Positions 1 to 10,075 of a stretch of DNA of 64,000 nucleotides are shown in pieces (position 1 is the stretch's first letter; every line of letters starts with the position of its first letter). The stretch lies in the NCBI GenBank assembly GCA_001643675.2, contig LSRY02000010.1, positions 1,072,501 to 1,136,500 on the forward strand, in the 5' to 3' direction. The DNA is from Monocercomonoides exilis. Its lineage: Eukaryota > Preaxostyla > Oxymonadida > Polymastigidae. A model generated the notes under the pieces. The model had not been told where the DNA came from, did not search any database, and saw only the letters and a program-made list of their open reading frames with translations. Position numbers and translations under genes: made by a program.

Positions 1-450
1 TAAATTCTTTTTTTCATAAACACTTTTTTCTTGTTTTTTTCACATTTCATTTTTTTAACAACATTCTAACATAAAACCGATTATTTCTTTGTTAATATAA
101 TGAAATGATAAAAATAAAAATTTGATATGAAAAACAAATAGTCTAATAATAAAGTATTTGAAAAATGAAACATTTATTTTTTCTATTTAACTAAAACGGA
201 CAAATGGCGCTTTCTTAAAATAATCGATGATCAAGTATTTGTAAATAAGTTAAGTTCTTGACAAATAGAAAAAATTAATGTTCCATTTTTCAAATACTTT
301 ATTATTAGACTATTTGTTTTTCATATCAAATTTTTATTTTTATCATTTCATTATATTAACAAAGAAATAATCGGTTTTATGTTAGAATGTTGTTAAAAAA
401 ATGAAATGTGAAAAAAACAAGAAAAAAGTGTTTATGAAAAAAAGAATTTA
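1..450. repeat. Long foldback (inverted) repeat at window edge
   Basis: Bases 1-188 and 263-450 are reverse complements of each other with only two mismatches seen by eye, separated by a 74-bp spacer at 189-262. The left arm begins exactly at the window edge, so the repeat may extend further left. It has no coding capacity. The structure fits a foldback or MITE-like element, but the target duplication cannot be judged because the left flank is missing. Confidence 0.9.
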
Positions 451-828
451 AAAGTAGTTAGATAATAGTATTTGCTATTCAAAACATGTATCCAATTTCT
501 TGGACGTTGCCTAGTTGGCTGGTAAAAGTCCTTTCAAATTTAACAAAAAAACGTAATTTCTCAATGTGTAATAAGCAAAAATTAAAAAACAAACTGTAAA
601 TAAATTGTGTTAAACTTGTAAAAAAGGTTTTTTGAAGTACTGAAAGCCAATCAACGTTTGTTGAAAGTTTACAGTCAAAAACAAAAAAAGTGCCAATAAG
701 GGAAATAGTCCCATTAAAAAGTTGACCCTATTATAATCTTTCGCAATGATAAATATTCAACATGAATAAAAAAAAACTGTTTGATCTTGTTTCAATTGAA
801 GCTACATTTGTTTTCTTATTTGTGCATG
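451..828. other. AT-rich intergenic stretch
   Basis: No open frame, RNA gene or repeat could be supported here. It separates the foldback repeat from the duplicated block that begins near base 829. Confidence 0.6.
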
Positions 829-1617
829 TTTCCTCTCTTCAGTTTTGCATCTCGCTTTGAATGAGCATTTGCATCAAATAAATGTGAAAATCAGAATACT
901 TCCATTTCGTTTCGATCAAATGGCCCGATTTTTCCTTTGAGAATATTTGATAGTTTTCTGTTTTTGACAAAAATAAAGAATGCAGATTTTGGCTTTTTGC
1001 CATATTCACCATTTATTTTTTCCACGCAATTCGCATGATTATATCTTTTGTTGCAATAACAACATACACAGCACAATATCTCAAAAACAGAACAGAAAAC
1101 GCATTGCACATGCAATAATGAAGGTGCTGACAAAAAATATGAATAAATACATACATAAACACAACAATGATCAGAAAACATAGAAAGGATTCAATACATA
1201 TTGGCGAAGTGAAATACATACACACTCTGCTTCTGAAAAAAATCAAAATGTTCAAAAATGAACCGCAAGCCAAATCAGCCAATGCCCACCCACAAAATAG
1301 GTCAGCATTTGCACCCCAAACAACAAAACAGAAACCCTCAACACCCACATCTCTTTTTCATTCTCCTCATTCGAGAACGCTCAAATCCCAACACAAAACA
1401 TACAAACGGCTTGCTGCCTTCCTCTCCTGCTTTATTAAGCAACTCACTCTTCCTTTCACAAAATATCATCTTTCCTGTTTTTTCCCCTCTTCTAACACCA
1501 AATCAAATCTTGCAACCCTGTTCTTTTCCCAACTTCACTCTTCCTCCAACCAGTCTCCAATCACACCCAAATCCACATCTTTTCTTTTCCACATTTCATC
1601 TCCAATAATTCTCTTCA
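829..1617 (-). other. Conserved 3' flank of the giant surface-protein gene
   Basis: This stretch lies downstream of the 1618-9660 gene and is conserved at 47509-48299. Minus-strand open frames of 96 codons (891-1181) and 111 codons (47573-47908) encode similar Cys/Phe-rich peptides ending in a shared DRNEME motif. The longer copy-B frame is disrupted by indels in copy A, where its upstream part appears in another frame. A long 3' UTR or a decayed 3' exon is the likeliest explanation; a separate gene is not supported. Confidence 0.5.
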
Positions 1618-4600
1618 TCAGCCCCTTTTCATCCCTTTCCACATTTCTTCAAAAGCTCTTGCAATCTTTTCTTCTTCTTTTCCTTCTTCTTCTTCTTCTT
1701 CCTCTTCTCCTTCATCTTCATCTCCTTTTCCATCTCCCTCTTTATCCTCTTCTTCCTCAATTTCATCTTCTTCCCCATTTTCAATCATCCCAGTTGCCCC
1801 AATCGCATCTGACATCGTCACCATCTTTGCCTCCGCTGGAAAAATCTCCAGCAGTTCTCTCCTCACCTCCACAACCCCTGGCCTGTCTTTCCCTTGCGCT
1901 GAAATGCAACTCCCCACAACACTAAACAACACACTTCCCCGAATCTCCTCCACATCTGGCCTCTCCCCATTCATTATCTTCTGCCCTGCAATCACTGCCT
2001 CATACTCCCCAAACGGCACCTTCAATGTCAGACACTCCCACAACATCATCCCAATCGAAAACACCACTGACTTCTTTGTTACTCCCATCTTCTTGTTCAT
2101 CAGCAGCTCTGGTGCCTTCCACCTCAAGCACTCTTTTTTGAAACTATCTTCATCCTCAAACGCGGATGAAGGAAGCGAGTCACTATCATCATTATCACTG
2201 GCAGATGTGACAACAGTTGATGAAGAGATGGATGAAGTGTCTGAGTCTGATGAGCAATCCGAATGAAGTGCAATGCAGATCACCATGTGCTCAGAGAACA
2301 ATACAATGTGAGGACTCAGATTGGCCAATGACTGAAGAGGATTTTCCATTTCATCAAATGAATGAAGCGCAAGATTAGCAACCCAGAACAGGATCTGGGC
2401 AGCTGTCTGCTCCCTCTCCTGAAGAGTTCCAATTGTCATCTCCTTTGTCTTATTCCTTCCATGAAGAAGCATGAACAGCGAATCCCTCAAGTCCACAATC
2501 AGCTTCTCATGTGGGGACGAACATGCCATTGCATCCACCAGATTCGACATCGATGAGGTGGTTGGACACAAATCCTCTCCTCGAACAAATGTTGATTCTG
2601 AGTCTGTTGAAGTAAGTGATGGTGATGGTGATGGTGTTTGCTTTCTTGTCTCTTCTTTATCATCTACCTTCTCCAGTGCCCATTCAGGTATCTTGTCTGA
2701 ATCTCTCCCCAAAATGTATTCAGTAGAGCCACTATCACTCAATAAATGTTCTGATGACTCCGAATGTCCCAAGCTTTTCTCATACACCCTCTTCTTCATC
2801 CTCTCCTCATTTTTCTTCTCTGCCTCCCTCTCCGCTCTCCTCCATTGCTCCTCTGGTGATATCTCCATCGTCACCATCTCAATCAGCTTCGGATCCTTTT
2901 TAATATTGTCTTCCACGATTATCTCCAATTCTTCTGTTCGTCTCTTTTGCTTCTTCCATCTAACAGCAAGGATAATAGACACAACAAGAACTATTAAGAA
3001 CATAACAATAAATATAACTGCAATTATTAAAGCCCATGATTTTTCTTCTTTTCCTCCTTCAACAATTCTTTCATTTCCACTTGTCTGACCTTCGCTCCTA
3101 TTCTTCAGAATGATTGAATTTGTTGATGATGGAGATTCTGCATTCCCAAACAAAATGCACACACTCATTTCTGTTTCATCTCCACAATTGCTGATGAGAT
3201 CTTTTCCCACGCTTCCTTCAACTTCTCTTTCGGACAAGAATCCACTTGAATCAAAATTATGTTTTTCAATCTCTTTCTCTTCTCCCTTCCTCTTCGTAAT
3301 TGAAAAGGATAGATTGCATGGAACAAGAAGCAATCCTTTGAATGTCAGCTTCATTCTATCTGTCTCTTCCTTTGCTTCCACACTTTCCAGAGCAGGAATG
3401 AAGAAAGATGAATCTCTCTCTGAAATAATCCCTTCAAAACTGCACCCATCATTAAACATCCAAAGTGATGTGTTTGGCAAAACTCCATCTCCTCCTTTCA
3501 AACTCATCACATTCAATGTTCCTGAATCTGAACAGATGATATTTTTTCTCAGTGATGGATATCCTTCAATTGATGGATTATTGTCAATGAACTCTCCTTT
3601 CTCAATTATCATATTTCCTCCACTCATTGTTATTCCACCTTCTGGTGAATTTGCAATTGTTGAATCTTTCATCACCACAGAACTCTTGGTGATATCCACA
3701 AGAGATCCATCCAATCTGCACATCTCTTCTTCTGTATTTGTATTCTTTTCATTTCTCTCATTTGAACTTCCATCAAAAATGCAACTGTCCATTTTCACAT
3801 CCAAGCAATTCTCCAACTTCATCAATTTCCCTTTTGCTTTGTTTGAGCCGGCTCCACCAATTGTGCAATTTGCCAATTGCATCTTCTTTTTCATTGACAA
3901 GCACGAGATCAATGATTCTTCATTTCCTTCAACTGTGATATTCTCTGTATTGAAATCCTCAAGTGTAAATTGACCACATTCATTAATGTCTATCAGAGAA
4001 ATTTCAATTGTTGAATTGCAGAATGTTAATGAATCAAGAACTGATGGAAGTTGAGAAGAAAGATATAATGCAGATTTATGGAGCGCCAGATTTGACAAAG
4101 AACATCCGTCAAGTTGTAATTCTCCTTTTGCCATGTTGAAAATGTGAAATGGAATGTTTGCAAAATCAGCATTTTCTCCTTCAGTCAATTGTTTTGTTGT
4201 GAATGAACAATTCATAATTTCAAGAATCCCTCCTTCTGGTGAAATAAGTGACTCGTGAGAAGAGGTGAAATTCGAATCAAACACAAAATTCACTCTCAAC
4301 AATGAAACTTCTCCTGTTGTTGATATCACTGAATCCTTTGTTTTTTCAATCTCTGATTTAATTTCAACTTCACACATTTTTCTGCTTTTTGAGCTCAAAC
4401 TCATCTCCTCCAGATTTATCTCACAGCCAATCACACTCTCATCAACAACAATCACTTGACTCATGAAATCTGAAGTCAGATGCATCAGTCCATGATCAAT
4501 CGAATAACATGGAAGTGTATTTGTTCCACACTGTTTTTCATCTGATCCATTCACACCGCTCACAATGATTGTGTCACTCTGATGGATAGTTATAAAGCCA

Positions 4601-7600
4601 ATCAGATCTGTATCATTTGGATAATCACACTCATCTCTTCCATATATCGCATTTATTCGCGAATAATGATTCTCTCGAAGATCAAACCGAAATTGGGTTT
4701 CATTGATTTGCGATGAGATGTTGAAGCATTCAATGAAAACATCATTCCCCACACTTGCTGTGTTTGCATTGAACTTCATTCCCATAAATGCGAAATTGAG
4801 AAACCCTGTTTCCTTTGTTGCCAAATACACTCCTCCTCCTCTTCCTGTGCTATTGTTGCAGCTGCAATGGCTGATTGTTAATTCAATCATCTTCATTGAT
4901 CCAGATGCTCCCAATGTGAAGAATATTGCCCCTCCTTTCTCACTTGTTTCTGCTTTGTCTTCTGTTATGCTGCTCTCATTCACAACAAAATCTATCTTTT
5001 TCTCGCTCATTGACTCCAAAATGCTTGCTCCATTGTCGCTCCTCTTCACTCCTGAAAATGATGATTTCTCAATCTCAATAATTACATATTCTTCATTCAC
5101 TCCTTCATTTGTCTTCAATCCTGCTTCAGATTTCTTTATTGACAAAATGCATCCTTTGCTTTCATTCAACGATTCTACTCGAACATTCACAAAATGGCAA
5201 TAGACTCCAGCATCGTTTATAACAAAAATGTTTTTTCCAACATTGCATGATTCCATTGACAAATCATTCACTTCCACACTTCCTCCAATCGCATCCACAA
5301 ACACACAATCAAATCCATTGTTTACTCTTGCCTCTGAATGGAATGAACATCCAGTAATGACCAAATCTCCTTCTTTGTTTGAAATAATTGTTTTGGCTGA
5401 ATTGTCAAATCCAGATGCCAGTTTCAGTTGGATATTCATCAATTCAAGATGAATGTTATTCACCATGAAATATTCCAGTTGATTTCCAACTGCCTTTTCA
5501 AAATTCAAAGTTGCTTTTATATCTTCCTCTCCCATTGACACAGCCTTTTTTATCTGGTAATTGGACAGGTCATATGAATCTTGAATAATTGTTGATCCTT
5601 CAATTTGAATTGTTTTCATTCCACTTCCCTTTTCCATGTTTTCCATCCCTTTCCACATTGATTGACATGGTTCTTTCACACTTCCACAACGCACCACATC
5701 AAATCCACTCGATGAGATAAATATCTCAGTTGAGCTGAATGGAATCAGAAACATGAACAAATCCTTTTCATCCTGAAAATCATCACTTCCAACAAACAAA
5801 TTGTCATCATCTATCATTGACAAGTAATTAAATTTGAATAAATCATTTGTCACAGAAGAATTAAAATCCTTTCCCAAAATGAACATGTTCTTTCCAATGG
5901 CTGCTTTATTGTTTTCAAAAGTAATTCCAGCATCAAAAAGAAATGGCTTTTCATTCAAGCAATTTTGGCAATCCAAATGCAAGAATCCACCTTTTCCATT
6001 TCCTGATGAAAGTGAACACGATGATGCATTTGTTGATTTTATCACCAATTCTTCATTCCCTTTCAATGTCACCCTTGCAACACCTCCTTCTTCACTTCTT
6101 GAGTTCTCAATATTTGAAAAGTTGTTGTTTTCAAGCAAAACAGAAGAAGATAATACCAATGGAGATTTGGAAAATGAACAATCTTTCAGACTGCATCCTT
6201 TCAATGTGCAACTTCCAGTTGTTGTGGATATCAACGAATATTGAACAATATCTGATGATGATTGAATTTCAAATAAACAGTTTACGAGCTGAAGAACTCC
6301 AATCGATGTAACCAATGAATTCATTTTTGGCTCAAATTGACTTGGAATTTGGAGCTTCAAAGACAACAAGATGAGTGAAACTGTTGATGAAATAACAGAT
6401 GAAGTTGATGAAGAATCCCCATTGATTGCACCTTCAAAATGAATAGGCTTGTGTTGAATTTCATCTCCTTCATTCACACACCTTTCAATCACAAGTGCAT
6501 CTGTGAAGGAATAAATATCCTCAATTGTCCCTTCATCTTTCACTTTCACTTTCCTTTCTCCTTCCCCTCCAGTCATGTTAATGTGGTTTATTCCACTACA
6601 CATCGATTGACATGGGAATATTTCACTTCCACATCCCAATGTGTCATGGCCACCAGTCGACACAGTCACCTCCACCCACTTCAGTTCAACAAGAAACACT
6701 CGAAGATCCATTTCCCCATATTTCCCATCTTCCCCAACAAAAGCATTCCCATCCTCCTTGTAACCCGAGAAGTCAAGTGCAAAACGCTCTGTATTCACAC
6801 CGTTAACCAGATTCTCACACTTCACAAACATGTTCTTCCCAACTGTTGCTTTGCATTCAGAAAATGATATCGATGAAAGCTGAAAACCTCCTTCATTCAG
6901 ACTGCAATCCAGATATATCCCTCCTCCTTTTCCACCATCGCTGGCACCCTCACTCACGCAGCAGGTGGAGAAGGTGGAATCACTCACCGAAAATGTGTTC
7001 GCAGGGGTAGATGAGGCGAATGAGATGCATCCGCCATTGGTGGCAGTCTGTTGGCTCAACTGTTCAGAGTTGATGTTGGTGATGGTGCAGTTGGCGATGG
7101 CGAGAGTGAGGGCAGGGGAGGTGGTGGAGGAGAGGACACAGCTGGTGGGGGAAGCTGTGGAGGTGATGTGGGTGATGTTGGAGGAGTTGAGAGTGAGGGG
7201 AGCGGTAAGAGAGGCGAGGTGGAAGATGCTTTGGCTGTTGAGGGGGAGACAAGTGATTGCTGTGTGGTTGAGGAAGAGGGAGCCAGCAGTGAGGAAGAAG
7301 AGGGGAGTTTTTATTGTTATGGAGGTTGTTCCGGTGATGGTGGTTGTGTTGAGGTTGAGGGAAGGTGAGTTTTCGGAGATGTGGAAGAGGATGGGGGTGA
7401 TGGGATTTGTGGAGTTGTGGGTGATGGCGAGGGCAGAGACTGTGAGGGAGCCCTGGGTCTGTTGGAAGAGGGCAGACGAGGCAGATGGATCTGGTGAAGA
7501 AGATGCAGATGAAAATGATGAAAATGATGAAAATGATGATGATGACTGTGATGATTGTGAATATGAGTTTGGTGGTTGTGGAATACCACTGGAGGCAATG

Positions 7601-9660
7601 GTGGTAGTATCTGTACCATTTCCTGTGATTTTTGTATCAACTGCGCTGAATATGAGTGTTTGGGTGGGGACGAAGGAGGAGCTAAGGAGGGTGAGGGATG
7701 TGTCTTGTGTATCTGTCATGAGAACAAGAGCATATTCTATTGTTTCACATGGACAAAGTTGTGTGATTCCACAGAGATCGGTGTTTGTTCCATTATTGGA
7801 TACGATTTTATATGTCGAAATGTGAGGAAGCCAGCTGTTGTATTCAACATTTGTTGCTGTTCCTGCATACCACACTCTTTGAGTGAGGGTTGTTGAGCCA
7901 CACTGATTGAATGGTGATTGAGTGATACTTGTGCCATTGAAGAACACATCATTTCCTCTGCCATTTGCGGCTGTATTTCCATCGAAAAAGCAGAATGTGA
8001 TGAATTTGAACCCGCTCATCCAATTTGATGTTCTTGTGCAACACAACGCAGCACCACCATAGGAAGTTGGATTTTCGACTTTGTTGTTGATGAACTGGCA
8101 CTCTTGGAGCAAATATTGAAGAGGTACTACAAGTGGAGGGTAATGAAATGTGACTGCTCCAGCCGCATCACCACCAGTATTTGCAACGCAGACACAATTT
8201 TTGAACAAGAATTTTGCATCTGACGGCATTTCGTCAAGCACTATTTCCCAACCAGTTCCGCACCAGTTTGTTATTTCGCAACTTTCCACTCTGTTTTCTG
8301 ATAATACCCAAACAGAACTGGATTGGGGCCAGCCAACGTAAGCAGCTCCTGCATGATTGGCTGAACAGATCGTGAAATTGGATTTTGTGATGTTCACATT
8401 TAATAGATTTTGGCAATATAACGCTCCGCCATGATCGCTTGCCGAACATTTGTTGAATGAACAAGAAGTGATTGTGAGATTTGCATTTGTGCATGCAACA
8501 TTTAGTGCTCCACCCCAACTACTTCCACTGTTTGAATCATTCCATTCGCACCATTCAAATTTATGGCTGTTCACATCAAAAGAAGTCAATCTTCCAGGTT
8601 TAGCTCTTTGAGATTCAGTTCCAATATATTCAACAGGATCATTTGGTGAAGAGCGTGTTTGGTGGAGAAAGGAAGTGTTGAAGGCAGAGAGAGAGGTGGA
8701 TGGGCTGTTGAGGTTGGGGAGAATGGCTCCATCGATGGGGTTGTGGGTGTGGAGGAAGATGGTCGAGCGGATGGAAAGAGATGAATGAAGGGAGAAGGAG
8801 GGGAATAAATTGATGTTGGTGTTGGTGAAAGAAGAGATTGAGGTGGTTGAGATGAATGAATTGAGTGAGTGGGAGGGAAGGGATGGGAGAGATGAATGGG
8901 ATTGAGGAGAGGAGATGTTGGAGAAGAGGGTGTTTGAGAGATGAAGATTGAGATGGATTTGGAGGTGGGGATGGGATCGGCGATGGATATGGAGAGAGGA
9001 AGGGGAAGAGGAAATGGAAGGGGAAAGGGAGGGAGATGGAGAAGGGGAAGGGGAAGAGAGGGAAGAAGGAGAAAAAAGGAAGGGCTGGATGAGGGAGATG
9101 AAGGAGGAGAAAGAGGAGTGGGAGATGGAGAAGGAGGCAGGGATTGGGGAGTGGGCATCTGGGAGGAGATTGTTTGGGGTGGAGAAGAGGGGGAAGGAGA
9201 GGATGGCTGGTTGAGGGATGGTGAGGGAGAAGTTGGTGAGGGCGAGGGAGGCATGGGCAGAGATGAAAAGTGGAGATTTTGTTGCTGGGTGTATTATGCA
9301 AGTGGAGGAGCAGATGGTTGCAGCTGAGTGGTGTTTGGAAGTGAGGATCGGACAACCAGCGAGAGGAGCTAATGCGAGATGGGTCATACACAAGGAGGTG
9401 TTGATGATATTTAGACTTGTTTGGGCACAGCAAATGCAATTGTCAATTGATTTTATAACTTGCTCTGATAGAATGTCAAAAATATTGCTATACCCTCCAA
9501 TTCCATTTGCAATGTTAATTGAGTCTTTCTGTATCTCCTCGTTCCATTTTTGTAGGAATTGCTTTTCTTCAGTGATCACGCAATTACAGCAGCTCATAAC
9601 AAGTAATAATAATGCAATAATAATGTTTGTAGTCTGTATGCTGGTGGATTTCCTCATCAT
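1618..9660 (-). CDS. Giant single-pass surface protein: beta-helix-type ectodomain with kinase-like cytoplasmic domain
   Basis: One open frame of 2680 codons starts at an ATG that gives a clear signal peptide: charged start, IIIALLLLVMSCCNC core, then TEEKQF. The ectodomain, about residues 35-2200, is rich in Ser/Thr and Asn-X-Ser/Thr sites. It carries scattered GGA/GGG turn motifs (GGALYCQN, GGAIFFTL, GGGVYLAT) typical of POMP or pectate-lyase-like parallel beta-helices. A motif of the form CG(x)4-6PC(x)SI/M recurs near residues 626, 1006, 1322 and 1710, marking about four modules. A transmembrane helix (about 2206-2232) is followed by a basic stop-transfer and a charged linker. Residues about 2383-2600 match a kinase C-lobe: a helix before the catalytic loop, an RWKAPELL APE motif near 2512, then SVVFSIGMMLWE and a PF/ERP segment. 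The Gly loop, beta-3 Lys, HRD and DFG are absent or degenerate, so it is probably a pseudokinase. The C-terminus is an acidic Glu run. Ligand and partners are unknown. Confidence 0.9.
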   Translation of the reverse strand: MMRKSTSIQTTNIIIALLLLVMSCCNCVITEEKQFLQKWNEEIQKDSINIANGIGGYSNIFDILSEQVIKSIDNCICCAQTSLNIINTSLCMTHLALAPLAGCPILTSKHHSAATICSSTCIIHPATKSPLFISAHASLALTNFSLTIPQPAILSFPLFSTPNNLLPDAHSPIPASFSISHSSFSSFISLIQPFLFSPSSLSSPSPSPSPSLSPSISSSPSSLHIHRRSHPHLQIHLNLHLSNTLFSNISSPQSHSSLPSLPSHSLNSFISTTSISSFTNTNINLFPSFSLHSSLSIRSTIFLHTHNPIDGAILPNLNSPSTSLSAFNTSFLHQTRSSPNDPVEYIGTESQRAKPGRLTSFDVNSHKFEWCEWNDSNSGSSWGGALNVACTNANLTITSCSFNKCSASDHGGALYCQNLLNVNITKSNFTICSANHAGAAYVGWPQSSSVWVLSENRVESCEITNWCGTGWEIVLDEMPSDAKFLFKNCVCVANTGGDAAGAVTFHYPPLVVPLQYLLQECQFINNKVENPTSYGGAALCCTRTSNWMSGFKFITFCFFDGNTAANGRGNDVFFNGTSITQSPFNQCGSTTLTQRVWYAGTATNVEYNSWLPHISTYKIVSNNGTNTDLCGITQLCPCETIEYALVLMTDTQDTSLTLLSSSFVPTQTLIFSAVDTKITGNGTDTTTIASSGIPQPPNSYSQSSQSSSSFSSFSSFSSASSSPDPSASSALFQQTQGSLTVSALAITHNSTNPITPILFHISENSPSLNLNTTTITGTTSITIKTPLFFLTAGSLFLNHTAITCLPLNSQSIFHLASLTAPLTLNSSNITHITSTASPTSCVLSSTTSPALTLAIANCTITNINSEQLSQQTATNGGCISFASSTPANTFSVSDSTFSTCCVSEGASDGGKGGGIYLDCSLNEGGFQLSSISFSECKATVGKNMFVKCENLVNGVNTERFALDFSGYKEDGNAFVGEDGKYGEMDLRVFLVELKWVEVTVSTGGHDTLGCGSEIFPCQSMCSGINHINMTGGEGERKVKVKDEGTIEDIYSFTDALVIERCVNEGDEIQHKPIHFEGAINGDSSSTSSVISSTVSLILLSLKLQIPSQFEPKMNSLVTSIGVLQLVNCLFEIQSSSDIVQYSLISTTTGSCTLKGCSLKDCSFSKSPLVLSSSVLLENNNFSNIENSRSEEGGVARVTLKGNEELVIKSTNASSCSLSSGNGKGGFLHLDCQNCLNEKPFLFDAGITFENNKAAIGKNMFILGKDFNSSVTNDLFKFNYLSMIDDDNLFVGSDDFQDEKDLFMFLIPFSSTEIFISSSGFDVVRCGSVKEPCQSMWKGMENMEKGSGMKTIQIEGSTIIQDSYDLSNYQIKKAVSMGEEDIKATLNFEKAVGNQLEYFMVNNIHLELMNIQLKLASGFDNSAKTIISNKEGDLVITGCSFHSEARVNNGFDCVFVDAIGGSVEVNDLSMESCNVGKNIFVINDAGVYCHFVNVRVESLNESKGCILSIKKSEAGLKTNEGVNEEYVIIEIEKSSFSGVKRSDNGASILESMSEKKIDFVVNESSITEDKAETSEKGGAIFFTLGASGSMKMIELTISHCSCNNSTGRGGGVYLATKETGFLNFAFMGMKFNANTASVGNDVFIECFNISSQINETQFRFDLRENHYSRINAIYGRDECDYPNDTDLIGFITIHQSDTIIVSGVNGSDEKQCGTNTLPCYSIDHGLMHLTSDFMSQVIVVDESVIGCEINLEEMSLSSKSRKMCEVEIKSEIEKTKDSVISTTGEVSLLRVNFVFDSNFTSSHESLISPEGGILEIMNCSFTTKQLTEGENADFANIPFHIFNMAKGELQLDGCSLSNLALHKSALYLSSQLPSVLDSLTFCNSTIEISLIDINECGQFTLEDFNTENITVEGNEESLISCLSMKKKMQLANCTIGGAGSNKAKGKLMKLENCLDVKMDSCIFDGSSNERNEKNTNTEEEMCRLDGSLVDITKSSVVMKDSTIANSPEGGITMSGGNMIIEKGEFIDNNPSIEGYPSLRKNIICSDSGTLNVMSLKGGDGVLPNTSLWMFNDGCSFEGIISERDSSFFIPALESVEAKEETDRMKLTFKGLLLVPCNLSFSITKRKGEEKEIEKHNFDSSGFLSEREVEGSVGKDLISNCGDETEMSVCILFGNAESPSSTNSIILKNRSEGQTSGNERIVEGGKEEKSWALIIAVIFIVMFLIVLVVSIILAVRWKKQKRRTEELEIIVEDNIKKDPKLIEMVTMEISPEEQWRRAEREAEKKNEERMKKRVYEKSLGHSESSEHLLSDSGSTEYILGRDSDKIPEWALEKVDDKEETRKQTPSPSPSLTSTDSESTFVRGEDLCPTTSSMSNLVDAMACSSPHEKLIVDLRDSLFMLLHGRNKTKEMTIGTLQEREQTAAQILFWVANLALHSFDEMENPLQSLANLSPHIVLFSEHMVICIALHSDCSSDSDTSSISSSTVVTSASDNDDSDSLPSSAFEDEDSFKKECLRWKAPELLMNKKMGVTKKSVVFSIGMMLWECLTLKVPFGEYEAVIAGQKIMNGERPDVEEIRGSVLFSVVGSCISAQGKDRPGVVEVRRELLEIFPAEAKMVTMSDAIGATGMIENGEEDEIEEEEDKEGDGKGDEDEGEEEEEEEEGKEEEKIARAFEEMWKGMKRG

Positions 9661-9972
9661 GATGCGAATGCAGGAAAAAATCAGAAAATAAAAAACTCCT
9701 GCGCCCCATATTATAATTATATTATGTTTTTTTTAAAAAAACTGATAATTCTCACTGAAGTCCTTTCAATAAAATCTAACAAAATAATATTCAACAGAAA
9801 GCTATTTCTGATTTTTTGAACTTTGTTATTTTTTTTGTTTTTGTGAGCTTGTTTATTTCATTGAATTATTTGAATTTATTGGAAAAAAATAACATTTAAA
9901 GTAAGATATGGAAATATTATTAATATTATTAATTGATAATTTTTTTCTATATTTTTTAGGTTACGTTTTTAA
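9661..9972. promoter_or_regulatory. Upstream region of the giant surface-protein gene
   Basis: This is the 5' flank of the 1618-9660 gene. About the first 260 bp align with the 5' flank of copy B. Conserved blocks include a TATTATAATTATAT stretch 40-60 bp upstream of the ATG and a block at about 9750-9875. Promoter elements of this organism are not known to me, so the promoter role is inferred from position and conservation only. Confidence 0.4.
9965..9972. repeat. 8-bp target site duplication, left
   Basis: GTTTTTAA lies directly outside the left inverted end of the hAT-like element and is repeated exactly at 19629-19636, directly outside the right end. Eight bases is the characteristic duplication length of hAT transposons. 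Confidence 0.85.
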
Positions 9973-10038
9973 TAGGCCTTTGCGACAAGGAAAAATTTAG
10001 CGATCCATGTCGGTCGAAAAGCGAAACCAATGTCGAGG

Positions 10039-10041
<3 letters not shown>

Positions 10042-10074
<33 letters not shown>
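10042..10074 (+). repeat. T33 homopolymer near left transposon end
   Basis: A run of 33 T follows the 69-bp left terminal region of the hAT-like element. A mirror-image run of 34 A precedes the similar terminal region at 22440-22506. Confidence 0.95.

Positions 10075-10075
<1 letters not shown>

Larger units (their letters stand above)
829..9920. repeat. Segmental duplication, copy A
   Basis: This block is paralogous over its length, in the same orientation, to 47509-56805. It includes the whole 1618-9660 gene, about 790 bp of its 3' flank and about 260 bp of its 5' flank. Identity is uneven. Many stretches differ every few bases, but 4857-5097 is identical to 51575-51815, and the region encoding the cytoplasmic C-terminus is also nearly identical. 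The 5' flank of copy B carries roughly 190 extra bases (about 56445-56635) that are absent here. The block ends were placed by eye. Confidence 0.9.

Noticed and set aside
1167-1925. 252-codon plus frame downstream of the giant gene
   Set aside because: It runs into the antisense of the conserved C-terminal coding region and is rich in Leu/Pro/Ser from pyrimidine tracts.
6965-7825. 286-codon plus-strand open frame inside the giant gene
   Set aside because: Val/Glu/Gly-rich composition is the antisense of the Leu/Ser/Thr-rich coding block; no domain, and it is broken differently in copy B.
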